This document shows, in pieces, positions 46,201-55,628 of a DNA stretch of 64,000 bases. Positions within the stretch are counted from its first letter, which is position 1; every line of letters starts with the position of its first letter. The position numbers and the translations under genes are program-made. The DNA lies in assembly GCA_017540605.1 (NCBI GenBank), contig JAFYAS010000020.1, positions 1-64,000 on the forward strand, written 5' to 3'. The notes below the pieces were generated by a model. The model was not told where the DNA came from and ran no database searches. It was given only the letters and a program-made list of their open reading frames with translations. Origin of the DNA: Lachnospiraceae bacterium (lineage in GTDB: Bacteria; Bacillota; Clostridia; Lachnospirales; Lachnospiraceae).

Positions 46201-48273
46201 ATGGACTATCACGAACGTTTTTCAGAGGAGAATGAACAGGTCAGGGAACGATATTTTCTTGCAACTGACCGAATAAGTGCTATTATTCATGAGGATACTG
46301 TACCGGAACCATATAGAGATTATTTTGTATGTGTAGCTCAATTCTTACTGGAGCTTGAAGGTATACGATATGGTGTCGAGTCTGGAGAGATATATGAACT
46401 CCCTCATGAAAAGCTTGATGAACTGAATTGTCAGCTTTATCGTGATATGCTCTATAAGAACTATGAAAGTAGTTATTTGAATCCTGCCTTTGCTGTATCC
46501 AAGCTTGGACTTACCTACGGAAGACTTTTAAGCTTTCTGTATTCTGAGCTTTATAGTGGTATCGCTTTTCTTTATGAAGACAGGCTTATGCCGGTCACAT
46601 TTCTTTTAGAGCTCTTTATCGAGATCTACAACATATTTGAGAATGATGATGAGCTTCACGAGGAGCTTGTCAAATCTGCTATTTATACCTTTGAAAGTGA
46701 TTATATTGATTTTTTTGTAGGAGAGAGGACAAGAGAACTGCTTGATCCTTCACTTTCCTTTGCGACAGATATTATTATGAGCTCTGATCTTAGGGATGTT
46801 AAGACTCTATACAGATATGGTGAGTACATAAGTGAGAATGAAAAGGACTTGTTCCTTTATCTTTCTAAGCTTTCCGAAGAAAAGATCGAGGCTATGGCAG
46901 CCACTTTTACAAAGGGCTTTTACGATGGCTTTGTAGCAGCAGGTATCGATCTTTCCAAAAAAAAGACGGTAAATATCAGATATCACATTGGACAGGAGAG
47001 GATAGTGAAGGCTGCCATCCTACAATTTGAAAGAATGGGACTTAAGCCTGTGATCTTTCGTTCAGCAAAAAATAGGGTGAATATGCGTGGTGTCATAAAG
47101 ATTGGCTATGAAAGTACTTCACCCAACAAGCAATATGAATATGATCACAGACAGGATGAGGCATTGTTCTTTGATAAGACATTTGCCGAGATAAAGATTG
47201 AGGCTGTCAAGAAATCCTACGAGGAGAACAAGGAGCTTGCAGGAGTTTACGCAGGCCCTGCCGTGATCGAAGTATTTGGAGAAGAGGGGTTTGAGCCGAT
47301 TAACAATCCTGATAGTATATTACTGACAGAAGAACAACAAAAGCTTTCAGTAAGCACACAAACAACAGTCTCAAAGATAGTGAATGATTATATTCCAAGA
47401 GATAAGTATAGCTTTACGATCATAGCATTTCCTATTCCCGCTATCGGTGAAAATTTTGAGGAGATATTTGATGAGACTGTAAGGATAAATACTTTAGACA
47501 GCGACGCTTATAAAAGGATGCATCAGATCATCATTGATGCTCTTGATACTGCTAAATATGTTAGAGTTCTTGGTAAAGACGGTAATGAGACCAATATGAA
47601 GGTTATGCTTCATAAGCTTTCTGATCCATCAAAAGAAACCAATTTCGAGAATTGCGTTGCTGATGTGAATATCCCCGTTGGAGAGGTTTTTACTTCACCC
47701 ATCCTTACAGGTACCGAGGGAATTCTTCATGTGTCGGGTGTTTATCTGAATGAGCTTTTTTACAAGGATCTAAAGATTACCTTTAAAGATGGAAAAGTAA
47801 TAGATTATACCTGCGGGAATTTCGAGGAAGAAGATAAGAATAAGGCATATATCAAGGATAATGTTCTCTTTCAGCATGATACCCTTCCCATTGGTGAATT
47901 TGCCATAGGTACGAATACGACTGCCTATGTGGTTGGTAAAAGGTACGGTATCTCAGGAAAGCTGCCTATATTGATAGCAGAAAAGACAGGACCTCATTTT
48001 GCTCTTGGTGATACATGTTATTCTATGAGCGAAGATGTGGTTTTAAGGAATCCTGACGGAAAAGAGATCATTGCCAAGGATAATGAATGCTCTATCCTTA
48101 GAAAAGAGGACTTTAGTAAGGCATATTTCAACTGCCATACTGATATCACAATTCCCTTTGAAGAGCTTGATTCTATCACTGCTGTAGCTGAAAATGGAGA
48201 CAGGATTGATATCATAAAAGACGGTTTGTTCGTCCTTCCGGGACTTGATGAGTTAAATAAGCCACTTTTATGA
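46201..48273 (+). CDS. M29-family aminopeptidase with long N-terminal extension, 690 aa
   Basis: A cytoplasmic metallo-aminopeptidase of the thermophilic peptidase M29 family (AmpS/PepS-like), which removes N-terminal residues from peptides. The C-terminal half carries candidate metal and catalytic residues in the family order: E506 (TGTEG), E566 (GEFAIGTN), H599 (GPHFALG), Y607, H646 and D648 (CHTDI). Typical members have ~410 residues, so ~280 extra residues precede the core. That extension is helical, with no signal peptide or membrane segment. Start ATG follows AAGGAAGG. Confidence 0.86.
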   Translation: MDYHERFSEENEQVRERYFLATDRISAIIHEDTVPEPYRDYFVCVAQFLLELEGIRYGVESGEIYELPHEKLDELNCQLYRDMLYKNYESSYLNPAFAVSKLGLTYGRLLSFLYSELYSGIAFLYEDRLMPVTFLLELFIEIYNIFENDDELHEELVKSAIYTFESDYIDFFVGERTRELLDPSLSFATDIIMSSDLRDVKTLYRYGEYISENEKDLFLYLSKLSEEKIEAMAATFTKGFYDGFVAAGIDLSKKKTVNIRYHIGQERIVKAAILQFERMGLKPVIFRSAKNRVNMRGVIKIGYESTSPNKQYEYDHRQDEALFFDKTFAEIKIEAVKKSYEENKELAGVYAGPAVIEVFGEEGFEPINNPDSILLTEEQQKLSVSTQTTVSKIVNDYIPRDKYSFTIIAFPIPAIGENFEEIFDETVRINTLDSDAYKRMHQIIIDALDTAKYVRVLGKDGNETNMKVMLHKLSDPSKETNFENCVADVNIPVGEVFTSPILTGTEGILHVSGVYLNELFYKDLKITFKDGKVIDYTCGNFEEEDKNKAYIKDNVLFQHDTLPIGEFAIGTNTTAYVVGKRYGISGKLPILIAEKTGPHFALGDTCYSMSEDVVLRNPDGKEIIAKDNECSILRKEDFSKAYFNCHTDITIPFEELDSITAVAENGDRIDIIKDGLFVLPGLDELNKPLL

Positions 48274-48303
48274 AAAATTTATTGATTTAGTTAATTTTTA
48301 TAG

Positions 48304-48332
48304 TTGACTTTGTTCATATTTTACAATATACT
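48304..48332 (+). promoter_or_regulatory. Promoter of the small gene at 48381
   Basis: TTGACT and TATACT are separated by 17 bases. Confidence 0.7.
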
Positions 48333-48380
48333 ATTATTAAATGATGGGAAGAAAAAATCACTATTTAGGGAGGTGGCGTA

Positions 48381-48614
48381 ATGACGCTGGAGCAGGCTAT
48401 TAAAAAGTACAAATTAGAGCCGTGCAATGTATACACAGCAAAGGCTAAAGCAAAGGAGCTCAATGTTGATGAGGTTCTTTATATGAATGTCCAGAAGAAT
48501 AAGTATGCATATGTTGTACGTGACGGTGCTCGAGGTCTTATCCTATATCAGGACGAGAAGAGTCTTTACACCAAAATGTATAAAGGTCTTACGATGACTC
48601 CGCTGACACAGTAG
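48381..48614 (+). CDS. Small conserved-looking protein, 77 aa, unknown function
   Basis: Not recognised. The product is soluble and mixed alpha/beta, with a short N-terminal helix (LEQAIKKYKLEP) that is followed by a likely strand pair (YAYVVRDGARGLILYQ). It has its own promoter and a strong ribosome-binding site (GGGAGGTGG). A hairpin follows 36 bases after the stop, so it seems to be a single-gene unit, which supports a real gene. Confidence 0.75.
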   Translation: MTLEQAIKKYKLEPCNVYTAKAKAKELNVDEVLYMNVQKNKYAYVVRDGARGLILYQDEKSLYTKMYKGLTMTPLTQ

Positions 48615-48647
48615 GATTTGGTAAGATTTATATGGTACGATCAGGTA

Positions 48648-48680
48648 TGAGCGATGTATTTCCTACATCGCTCATTTCCG
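48648..48680 (+). terminator. Hairpin after the 77-aa gene
   Basis: GAGCGATGTA, loop TTTCC, TACATCGCTC, followed by ATTTCCG. The stem is perfect but the T run is poor, so termination strength is uncertain. An in-frame ATG of queH lies inside this stem, which argues for the later queH start. Confidence 0.6.
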
Positions 48681-48692
48681 TATAGAGAATAT

Positions 48693-49346
48693 ATGAGATC
48701 ATTAAATTATAAGCAACAATTAGAAAGAGAACTTAAACATATAACTTCAGAAAGGGTTGTACCAACCCTTTTTCTTCATGCCTGTTGCGCACCCTGTTCA
48801 AGCTATGTACTTGAATATCTGTCTGTTTTTTTTGAGATAACCGTCTATTATTACAATCCTAATATTTCTCCAGTTTTTGAATATAAAAAAAGAGTTTCAG
48901 AGATCAAGGGTTTTATAGAGCGTGTTTATCCTGAGGGTGTGAAGGACTTTATCGAAGGGGATGAGATAAAGCTTTATCATCCTGTTCATTTGATAGAAGG
49001 AGACTATGATCCTGCAGATTTTGATGAGATAGCAAGAGGACTTGAAAAAGAACCGGAAAAAGGGGCTCGTTGTTATAAGTGCTATGAATTACGACTTAAA
49101 AAGACGGCATTAAAGGCAAAAGAGCTGGGCTTTGACTATTTCTGTTCAACTCTTTCCATAAGTCCATATAAGAATGCGGATTGGCTAAACGAGATAGGAT
49201 CAAGACTTGGTAATGAGATAGGTATAGCTTATCTTGTAAATGATTTTAAGAAGAATAACGGCTATAGGAGATCATGCGAGTTGTCTGAGGAATATGGTCT
49301 GTACCGACAAAACTATTGTGGGTGTATCTATAGTAAGAGAGATTGA
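48693..49346 (+). CDS. queH: Epoxyqueuosine reductase QueH
   Basis: Reduces epoxyqueuosine to queuosine in tRNA wobble positions, the last step of queuosine synthesis, using an iron-sulfur cluster. The 217-residue protein has the family motifs: LHACCAPCSSY near the start, YYNPNI, RCYKCYELRL in the middle, and CSTLSISPYKNAD. A C-terminal YCGCIYS supplies more Cys residues. The start at 48693 (MRSLNYKQQL) matches usual QueH N-termini, although an in-frame ATG at 48654 exists inside the preceding hairpin. The DUF4037 gene follows 13 bases after the stop. Confidence 0.92.
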   Translation: MRSLNYKQQLERELKHITSERVVPTLFLHACCAPCSSYVLEYLSVFFEITVYYYNPNISPVFEYKKRVSEIKGFIERVYPEGVKDFIEGDEIKLYHPVHLIEGDYDPADFDEIARGLEKEPEKGARCYKCYELRLKKTALKAKELGFDYFCSTLSISPYKNADWLNEIGSRLGNEIGIAYLVNDFKKNNGYRRSCELSEEYGLYRQNYCGCIYSKRD

Positions 49347-49359
49347 AGGGTGGATTTTT

Positions 49360-50436
49360 ATGAATGGAATGAAACTTTGTAAAGATTATTATGAGAAATT
49401 CGGAGCACCAATGATAAAGGAAAAATTCCCGGAATACGAGGGACGTATCGCCTGCGGACATGTGGGAGAGGGCTCGGATTGCTTTGGCTTTGATGATGAG
49501 ATATCGAGAGATCATGATTTTGGACCTGCATTTTCAATGTGGGTAACCAAAGAAACATATAAGGAGATAGGCGAAGAACTACAGAAGGCATATGCTGAAC
49601 TTCCGATGGAATACGAAGGCGTAAAAAGACCTACAGGTGGTGAATCTGACAAACGCTTTGGGGTTTGTGTGATAGAGGATTTTTATGAAAGAGTTCTTTG
49701 TTCTCAGTATCCCAAAAAGGACAGAGATTTTCTGGGGATAGATGATTGTTATCTTGCCTGCGCTACCAATGGAGAGGTTTTTAGAGATGACGAGGGAATA
49801 TTTACAAGGCTTCGTGAGGGTTTGATAAAACAGCCGAAAAGCGCAAGACATTTAAAGCTTGCACAACAGGTAGCACTCCTTGGACAGAATGCTCAATATA
49901 ACTATAAGCGGGCTTGTGATAGGGGCGATTTTATAGCAGCTATGATAGCGAGAACAGATGCTATTAAGAATGCGCTTAAATCAATACATTTGATACATGG
50001 AGTATATGCTCCACATGATAAGTGGCTATATAAATCCGCTCATAATATTGATGCTTCGATAGGTAAATGTCTCGGCGAAATTGGCGAGCTTCCTGCAAAT
50101 GAGTCTATAAAAAACAGGGTGTATATGGAAAAGCTTTCTGAGTATATTCTTGAGCTACTTAGAGAGAACGGGATCGTTTCACATCTTGAAGGAGATTTTT
50201 TACCTGATCTGTCTGTGGAGATAGCAAGGAAGGGGCAGCTGTATTTTTTGGAAAAGGAAGAGCTCCTTTCTTATGTTTTAAGGCTTAAGAAGAAACAGAT
50301 CGGTGATTATCCGGATGATGAAACAGCAAAAATGGTATATGATACATTTAAGGAGCTATCCCCAGATGTATTGGTCAGTGTGGCTGTCGGAATAGAATAT
50401 ATTTTGTCTGGAAGAACAGAAACAAAAGCAAATTAA
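49360..50436 (+). CDS. DUF4037 family protein, nucleotidyltransferase-like
   Basis: A 358-residue protein whose N-terminal region carries GEGSDCFGFDDEISRDHD, the GSxxxGxxxxxSDxD-type motif of nucleotidyltransferase folds, as in DUF4037 proteins. The substrate is unknown; family members are often near antibiotic-nucleotidyltransferase-like genes but are uncharacterised. The C-terminal half is helical (LKLAQQVALLGQNAQYNYKR). Start at 49360 follows GAAGGGTGG; a longer in-frame start at 49240 would overlap queH by over 100 bases and has no ribosome-binding site. Confidence 0.8.
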   Translation: MNGMKLCKDYYEKFGAPMIKEKFPEYEGRIACGHVGEGSDCFGFDDEISRDHDFGPAFSMWVTKETYKEIGEELQKAYAELPMEYEGVKRPTGGESDKRFGVCVIEDFYERVLCSQYPKKDRDFLGIDDCYLACATNGEVFRDDEGIFTRLREGLIKQPKSARHLKLAQQVALLGQNAQYNYKRACDRGDFIAAMIARTDAIKNALKSIHLIHGVYAPHDKWLYKSAHNIDASIGKCLGEIGELPANESIKNRVYMEKLSEYILELLRENGIVSHLEGDFLPDLSVEIARKGQLYFLEKEELLSYVLRLKKKQIGDYPDDETAKMVYDTFKELSPDVLVSVAVGIEYILSGRTETKAN

Positions 50437-50512
50437 GACTTTATTTATTGTCGTACTTGTGTTATTATGTGGAAATGTATGAGTAAATACAAAAAATTAA
50501 GGAGTAGATGAG

Positions 50513-52264
50513 ATGAATATCGGAAACATTTATCGCGATACCACTATGGACAAGATTACAGAGTCCAATGTGGGTGATGAGTTAAGAATAGCAGGATGGA
50601 TAGAGAATATCCGTGATCACGGCGGAGTTTCATTTATAGACCTTAGAGATATGTACGGTGTGATGCAGGTTGTTATGCGTGATACCACACTTCTTGACGG
50701 CCTTTCAAGAGAGGATTGTATCTCTGTTGCAGGTAAGATTGAGCATAGAGATGAGGAGACTTTCAATCCCAAGATTCCTACCGGAACTATAGAGCTTGAG
50801 GCTCATTCAGTAGACATGCTTGGAAAGGTTCGTCATCAGCTTCCCTTTGAGATAGTTACCTCAAAGGAGACCAGAGAGGATGTAAGACTTAAGTATCGTT
50901 ATCTTGATCTTCGTAATCGCAAGGTTCTTGACAATATGATATTCAGATCAGAGGTTATTGCATTCCTTAGACAGAAGATGACGGAGATGGGATTTTTGGA
51001 GATTCAGACACCTATTCTTTGTGCATCATCTCCTGAGGGCGCAAGAGACTATATTGTTCCTTCAAGAAAGTTTAAGGGCAAGTTCTATGCACTTCCCCAG
51101 GCACCTCAGCAGTATAAGCAGCTTTTGATGGTGTCAGGCTTTGATAAATATTTCCAGATCGCTCCCTGCTTCAGGGACGAGGATGCAAGAGCAGACCGTT
51201 CCCCCGGAGAGTTCTATCAGCTTGATTTTGAGATGAGCTTTGCTACCCAGGAGGACGTATTTAAGGTAGGAGAGGAAGTATTGTCTGCTACATTTGAAAA
51301 GTATGCTCCAGAGGGCGCAGAGGTTACAAAAGCACCTTATCCTATTATCAGCTACAAGCAGGCTATGCTTGAGTTTGGTACAGATAAGCCCGATCTTAGG
51401 AATCCATTAAGGATCATAGATCTTTCAGAGTTCTTCTCAAGATGTACTTTTAAGCCCTTTATCGGTAAGACGGTAAGAGCTATCAATGTTCATGCCAAGC
51501 TTTCTAAGGGACAGCATGAGAAGATGCTTAAGTTTGCTCAGGGCATCGGTATGGGGGGACTTGGATATCTTGAGGTTCTTGAAGACGGAAGCTACAAGGG
51601 ACCTATCGATAAGTTCATCCCTGACGATATGAAGGATGAGATCAGGGAGCTTGCGGGACTTACAGTTGGCGATACCATTTTCTTTATCGCTGATGTTGAG
51701 GCGAGAGCTGCACTTTACGCAGGACAGATAAGAACAGAGCTTGGTGAAAGACTTGATCTTTTAGAGAAGAATGCATATAGATTCTGTTATATAAATGATT
51801 TCCCTATGTATGAATATGATCCTGAGCAGAAGAAGATTATCTTCACACACAATCCGTTCTCAATGCCTCAGGGTGGACTTGATGCTTTAGAGAATAAGGA
51901 TCCTTTAGAGATACTTGCTTACCAGTATGATATTGTATGTAATGGTGTAGAGCTTTCGTCAGGTGCCGTTCGTAATCACAATATGGATATCATGGTGAAG
52001 GCATTTGAGATAGCAGGCTATACCGAGGAGGATCTTAAGGTTAAGTTTGGTGCACTTTACAACGCATTCCAGTTTGGAGCACCTCCTCATGCAGGAATGG
52101 CTCCCGGTGTTGATCGTATGATCATGCTTCTTCGTAATGAGGAGAATATCCGTGAGGTTATTCCCTTCCCCATGAACGGAAATGCACAGGATCTCATGTG
52201 TGGTGCACCTTCGGAGGTTACCGAGCAGCAGCTTAGAGAGGTTCATATCAAGGTTAGACAGTAA
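50513..52264 (+). CDS. aspS: Aspartyl-tRNA synthetase
   Basis: Charges tRNA-Asp with aspartate. The 583-residue bacterial-type class II enzyme has an N-terminal OB-fold anticodon-binding domain (VGDELRIAGWIENIRDHGG), motif 2 around CFRDEDARADRSPGEFYQLD, a bacterial GAD insertion around residues 285-420, and motif 3 in GMAPGVDRMIMLL. Start ATG follows AAGGAG. A terminator separates it from hisC. No T-box leader fits in the short gap upstream. Confidence 0.97.
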   Translation: MNIGNIYRDTTMDKITESNVGDELRIAGWIENIRDHGGVSFIDLRDMYGVMQVVMRDTTLLDGLSREDCISVAGKIEHRDEETFNPKIPTGTIELEAHSVDMLGKVRHQLPFEIVTSKETREDVRLKYRYLDLRNRKVLDNMIFRSEVIAFLRQKMTEMGFLEIQTPILCASSPEGARDYIVPSRKFKGKFYALPQAPQQYKQLLMVSGFDKYFQIAPCFRDEDARADRSPGEFYQLDFEMSFATQEDVFKVGEEVLSATFEKYAPEGAEVTKAPYPIISYKQAMLEFGTDKPDLRNPLRIIDLSEFFSRCTFKPFIGKTVRAINVHAKLSKGQHEKMLKFAQGIGMGGLGYLEVLEDGSYKGPIDKFIPDDMKDEIRELAGLTVGDTIFFIADVEARAALYAGQIRTELGERLDLLEKNAYRFCYINDFPMYEYDPEQKKIIFTHNPFSMPQGGLDALENKDPLEILAYQYDIVCNGVELSSGAVRNHNMDIMVKAFEIAGYTEEDLKVKFGALYNAFQFGAPPHAGMAPGVDRMIMLLRNEENIREVIPFPMNGNAQDLMCGAPSEVTEQQLREVHIKVRQ

Positions 52265-52270
52265 AGCATA

Positions 52271-52300
52271 TACGGGAGGTTGGATACCTCCCGTTTATCA
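52271..52300 (+). terminator. Terminator after aspS
   Basis: ACGGGAGGT, loop TGGAT, ACCTCCCGT, then TTATC: a strong 9-bp stem. Confidence 0.8.
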
Positions 52301-52323
52301 ATTTTGAATATAAGGAGTTTACT

Positions 52324-53370
52324 ATGAGAGAGTGGGAAAAGAATATCAGACGGGTGGTTCCCTATACACCGGGAGAGCAGCCTAAGAATAAGAATGTTAT
52401 AAAGCTTAATACCAATGAGAATCCTTATCCCCCTTCACCCAAGGTTTTAGCTTGCAGAGAGAGGATTGATGATCTCAATCTTTATCCTGATCCTGCCATA
52501 TCTGATCTTGTAAATGCATTGGCTACATATCATGGTGTCGATCCATCCAATGTATTTGTTGGTGTCGGTTCCGATGATGTTCTTGCTATGTGTTTTCTCA
52601 CATTTTTTAATGGCGATCTTCCCATAGTATTTCCTGATATCACCTATTCATTTTATGATGTATGGGCTGAGCTTTACAGAATACAGTATAGGACTATTGC
52701 TTTAGACGATGATTTTAAGATGCTTCCTGAGGATTATCAGGTACCTAACGGAGGAGTGGTATTCCCCAATCCCAACGCTCCTACAGGAGTATTGATGGGA
52801 CTTGATGATGTGAGAAAAATCATAGAGGCGAATAGGGATGTTATCGTTATAGTAGATGAAGCTTATATCGATTTTGGCGGTGAGTCAGCACTTCCACTTA
52901 TTGATGAATATGATAATCTGATCGTGGTTCGTACATTCTCAAAGTCCAGATCACTTGCGGGACTTCGAATAGGTTACTGTATGGCAAATGAGGAGCTTAT
53001 AAAGGCTCTTAATGATGTAAAGTATTCGTTCAATTCGTATACTCTTTCTAGGCCTGCAATTCTTATGGGCAAAGCTTCGGTAGAGGATGATACTTATTTT
53101 AAGGAGACCTGTAAAAAGGTTATAGCAACCAGAGAATATTTCGAGAATGAGTTAAAAAGGCTTGGTTTTACATTCCCGGAGTCAAAGACCAATTTTGTTT
53201 TTGTATCTCATAATAAGGTCTCTGCAAAGGTGATTTTTGATAAAGCAAAGGAAAATGGTATCATTCTTCGATATTTTGAAAAGCCAAGGATCGACAACTA
53301 CCTTCGTATAACTATCGGAACAGATGAAGAAATGAAAAAGCTTGTTGATTTTTTGGAAAGTATATTGTAA
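52324..53370 (+). CDS. hisC: Histidinol-phosphate aminotransferase
   Basis: A PLP-dependent aminotransferase, fold type I, that converts imidazole acetol phosphate to histidinol phosphate in histidine synthesis. The 348-residue length is typical. Motifs seen are KLNTNENPYPPSP at the start, VVFPNPNAPTG, VDEAYIDFGG, and the PLP Lys207 in FSKSRSLAGLRIGY. The C-terminal substrate Arg is in NYLRITIGT. No other his gene lies near, so a related aminotransferase activity cannot be excluded. The gene follows aspS after a terminator, with AAGGAG as ribosome-binding site. Confidence 0.88.
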   Translation: MREWEKNIRRVVPYTPGEQPKNKNVIKLNTNENPYPPSPKVLACRERIDDLNLYPDPAISDLVNALATYHGVDPSNVFVGVGSDDVLAMCFLTFFNGDLPIVFPDITYSFYDVWAELYRIQYRTIALDDDFKMLPEDYQVPNGGVVFPNPNAPTGVLMGLDDVRKIIEANRDVIVIVDEAYIDFGGESALPLIDEYDNLIVVRTFSKSRSLAGLRIGYCMANEELIKALNDVKYSFNSYTLSRPAILMGKASVEDDTYFKETCKKVIATREYFENELKRLGFTFPESKTNFVFVSHNKVSAKVIFDKAKENGIILRYFEKPRIDNYLRITIGTDEEMKKLVDFLESIL

Positions 53371-53443
53371 ATTTAAGCAGATAAACCTCAAAATATTTTC
53401 GATTATGGCTATGGGATGTAGGATGGGCGTCCTCATTTTGTAG

Positions 53444-53472
53444 TTGTAAATATAGTGGTTATGGTTTATAAT
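53444..53472 (+). promoter_or_regulatory. Promoter of the DUF5688 gene
   Basis: TTGTAA and TATAAT are separated by 17 bases. The leader of ~70 bases contains a short GATG/CATC pairing and nothing I recognise. Confidence 0.65.
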
Positions 53473-53547
53473 CATTTTGTAATTTCAAAATAAGGTGATG
53501 GTCCGAAATGTCATCGATCCCCTATTTATTTTAAGGAGGATTGATCA

Positions 53548-54516
53548 ATGGATTATCAAGAATTTCTAAACTATGTAAAGGACAATATTTTGTCCTATCT
53601 GGATCTCGAGGAAGACACACAAGCTGAGATCAGAACCTATACCAAAAACAACGGATTAAAATGCAACGCCTTGTCGATAAGGCGTGTTGGTTTTTCTATG
53701 TCTCCGAATATCTATCTGGAGCCTTTTTTTGCACACTATCAAAAGGGCATAGATATCACTGAGATCATGGAGGCGATTGCTGATTTTTATAATGAGCATG
53801 CAGATGAGGTGGATATTGATGTGGATGATATCTTTAAGCTTGAGGCCATAAGAGATCATCTTATCATAAGACTTGTGAATACCGAATCAAACAAGGAGCA
53901 GATTGAACGTTGTCCTCATGTCCATTTCCACGATATGACCGTGATGTTTAGGTGGCTTGTATCAAGAGCTGATGTGAGCATAGGCTCGGTTCTGATCAGC
54001 AATAGGGAGTATAGGCAATGGAATATTAATATTGCCGAGCTTTTTGAGATCGCCTTGGCTAATACGGTCAGGATATTTCCCGGAAAGATCACACAGCTGG
54101 GCAATATGCTGGTTGGTTATCTTAAAAGGGCTATGGATGGTATCAATTCATCAGGCTCTGACGGATCAGCGCTTCAAGGTGTAAGAGAAGATCTTGCTGA
54201 ATATATTGCAGGTGAAGCAAATCAACCGCCACTGTACATTTTAACCAATGAGAGCGGAATAAACGGAGCGTCAAGTATTCTTTACCCGGGGGTTTTAAAA
54301 GCTTTTGCTGAATCAATCGGTAAAAATCTTTATTTGATGCCTTCAAGTATTCATGAATTCATCATCCTTCCGGAGCATGAGACAGTCTTTATAGAGGAGA
54401 TGTTTGAACTTGTGACTGATGCCAATCATACTGTAGTTCCCAAAACAGATGTATTGGCTGATTCTGTTTATTATTATTCTTTGTCCAATAATCAGATCAT
54501 CAAGCTTGCATTATGA
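53548..54516 (+). CDS. DUF5688 family protein, 322 aa
   Basis: Matches by pattern the Lachnospiraceae DUF5688 family, whose function is unknown. Visible features are MDYQEFLNYVKDNIL at the start, NIYLEPFFAHYQKG, and the central IAELFEIALANTVRIFP. A C-terminal part carries MPSSIHEFIILP. The protein is soluble, with no signal peptide or membrane segment. It has its own promoter and AAGGAGG as ribosome-binding site. Members of this family are often multi-copy in these genomes; only one is in the window. Confidence 0.8.
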   Translation: MDYQEFLNYVKDNILSYLDLEEDTQAEIRTYTKNNGLKCNALSIRRVGFSMSPNIYLEPFFAHYQKGIDITEIMEAIADFYNEHADEVDIDVDDIFKLEAIRDHLIIRLVNTESNKEQIERCPHVHFHDMTVMFRWLVSRADVSIGSVLISNREYRQWNINIAELFEIALANTVRIFPGKITQLGNMLVGYLKRAMDGINSSGSDGSALQGVREDLAEYIAGEANQPPLYILTNESGINGASSILYPGVLKAFAESIGKNLYLMPSSIHEFIILPEHETVFIEEMFELVTDANHTVVPKTDVLADSVYYYSLSNNQIIKLAL

Positions 54517-54572
54517 TTTTTAGATCAATATGTTTTGGTGTAATTCCCTATCATAATTGGAGTCTTTTTACA

Positions 54573-54601
54573 TTGACAAAGCCGCATTAAAAAAATATAA
54601 T
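54573..54601 (+). promoter_or_regulatory. Consensus promoter of the TetR-family gene
   Basis: TTGACA and TATAAT are separated by 17 bases, a perfect match. It probably also drives the downstream receiver and rarA genes. Confidence 0.78.
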
Positions 54602-54636
54602 TGAATATATGATTAAACGACCGAGAGGAGGAGATT

Positions 54637-55221
54637 ATGGAAAGTGCCGTTTCAAGAAAAGACCGTATAGTGGCCTCGGCTATCGAGATAATCAGTGAGT
54701 CCGGTTTAGAGGCCTTGTCTACGAAGACACTTGCCATGAAAGGGAATATGTCCGAGTCCCTTCTCTATAAGTATTTTGGAGGACTCGAAGAGGTTCTGAT
54801 CGCGGTTGTTGAACAGTTTGTTCAGTTTGATGAGCGTATTGCAGCGACTATAGATTCCAGGAAGAGCTCATATGTCGGCAAGCTGAAGGAATACTTCGAC
54901 ACCTATGCGACCTATTATGGCAATTATATGGAGATCACGGCTTTAGTCTTAAACTATGAGAATCTTCTTCACAATTACAGCGTGAGGGAGATGATCGCAG
55001 GCTCCATTACGATCAAACGTGATACTGTCAAGAGACTTATTGGTGAAGCGATAAAGGCAGGTGAGATCAGTGATTATTTTGAACCTGAAGAGCTTACCAA
55101 TATGCTGCTTGGTACTATGAATTCGCTGCTTCTTGATCGAAGAGTGACATATCACGAGCGGGCCTTAAAGGATGAGATGTCGGAGCTGATGACTAAGATG
55201 TTAAACAGCGTAACAAAATGA
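54637..55221 (+). CDS. TetR/AcrR-family transcriptional regulator
   Basis: A 194-residue repressor-type protein. The N-terminal helix-turn-helix (~6-52) has the TetR pattern RIVASAIEIISESGLEALS and LLYKYFGGLEEVLIAVVEQF. The C-terminal half is a helical ligand-binding and dimer domain with no recognisable ligand. Start ATG follows GAGGAGGAG, 35 bases after a perfect promoter. The receiver gene starts 15 bases after its stop, so the two may be regulated together. The target genes are unknown; the ABC and RND exporters are too distant to assign. Confidence 0.88.
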   Translation: MESAVSRKDRIVASAIEIISESGLEALSTKTLAMKGNMSESLLYKYFGGLEEVLIAVVEQFVQFDERIAATIDSRKSSYVGKLKEYFDTYATYYGNYMEITALVLNYENLLHNYSVREMIAGSITIKRDTVKRLIGEAIKAGEISDYFEPEELTNMLLGTMNSLLLDRRVTYHERALKDEMSELMTKMLNSVTK

Positions 55222-55236
55222 TAGGGAGTAGAATTT

Positions 55237-55626
55237 ATGAAGATTTTAATAGCAGAGGATGATCTTGCAAATATCAAATTTTTGTCTAAGCTTTTGGGAA
55301 GACATGGTGAAGTAACTGTGGCTGAAGATGGCATAAAGGCAGTTGACCTTTTTGTTGAGGCACTAAATGACAACGAGCCCTTCGATCTTGTATGTCTCGA
55401 TATCATGATGCCAAAGCTTGACGGTTATAAGACATTACAGAATATCCGTGAATCTGAGGCAAAGGCAGGTATCGAGAAATTTGCGAGAGCAAAGGTGATC
55501 ATGACAAGTGCGCTTGATGAGGTTACGAATCATTCAAAGGTCAATCAGGATTATGACGCATATATGTGCAAGCCTATTGATATTCATGATTTTGAACGTA
55601 TCATTAGAAGAATAGGACTTGTTTGA
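55237..55626 (+). CDS. Stand-alone response-regulator receiver protein
   Basis: A CheY-like protein of 129 residues with no output domain. The acidic pair is EDD near residues 7-9, the phospho-acceptor Asp is in LVCLDIMMPKLDGY, the conserved Thr/Ser is in VIMTSA, and the Lys is in MCKPID. No histidine kinase is adjacent. It lies two bases before the rarA start, as part of a TetR-receiver-rarA run. Confidence 0.88.
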   Translation: MKILIAEDDLANIKFLSKLLGRHGEVTVAEDGIKAVDLFVEALNDNEPFDLVCLDIMMPKLDGYKTLQNIRESEAKAGIEKFARAKVIMTSALDEVTNHSKVNQDYDAYMCKPIDIHDFERIIRRIGLV

Positions 55627-55628
55627 TC

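Noticed and set aside
49240-49359. A longer DUF4037 product overlapping queH
   Set aside because: The extension overlaps queH by more than 100 bases and lacks a ribosome-binding site, while 49360 has a good one.
50437-50512. A T-box leader before aspS
   Set aside because: The gap of 76 bases is too short for a T-box and no terminator hairpin or T-box core is present.
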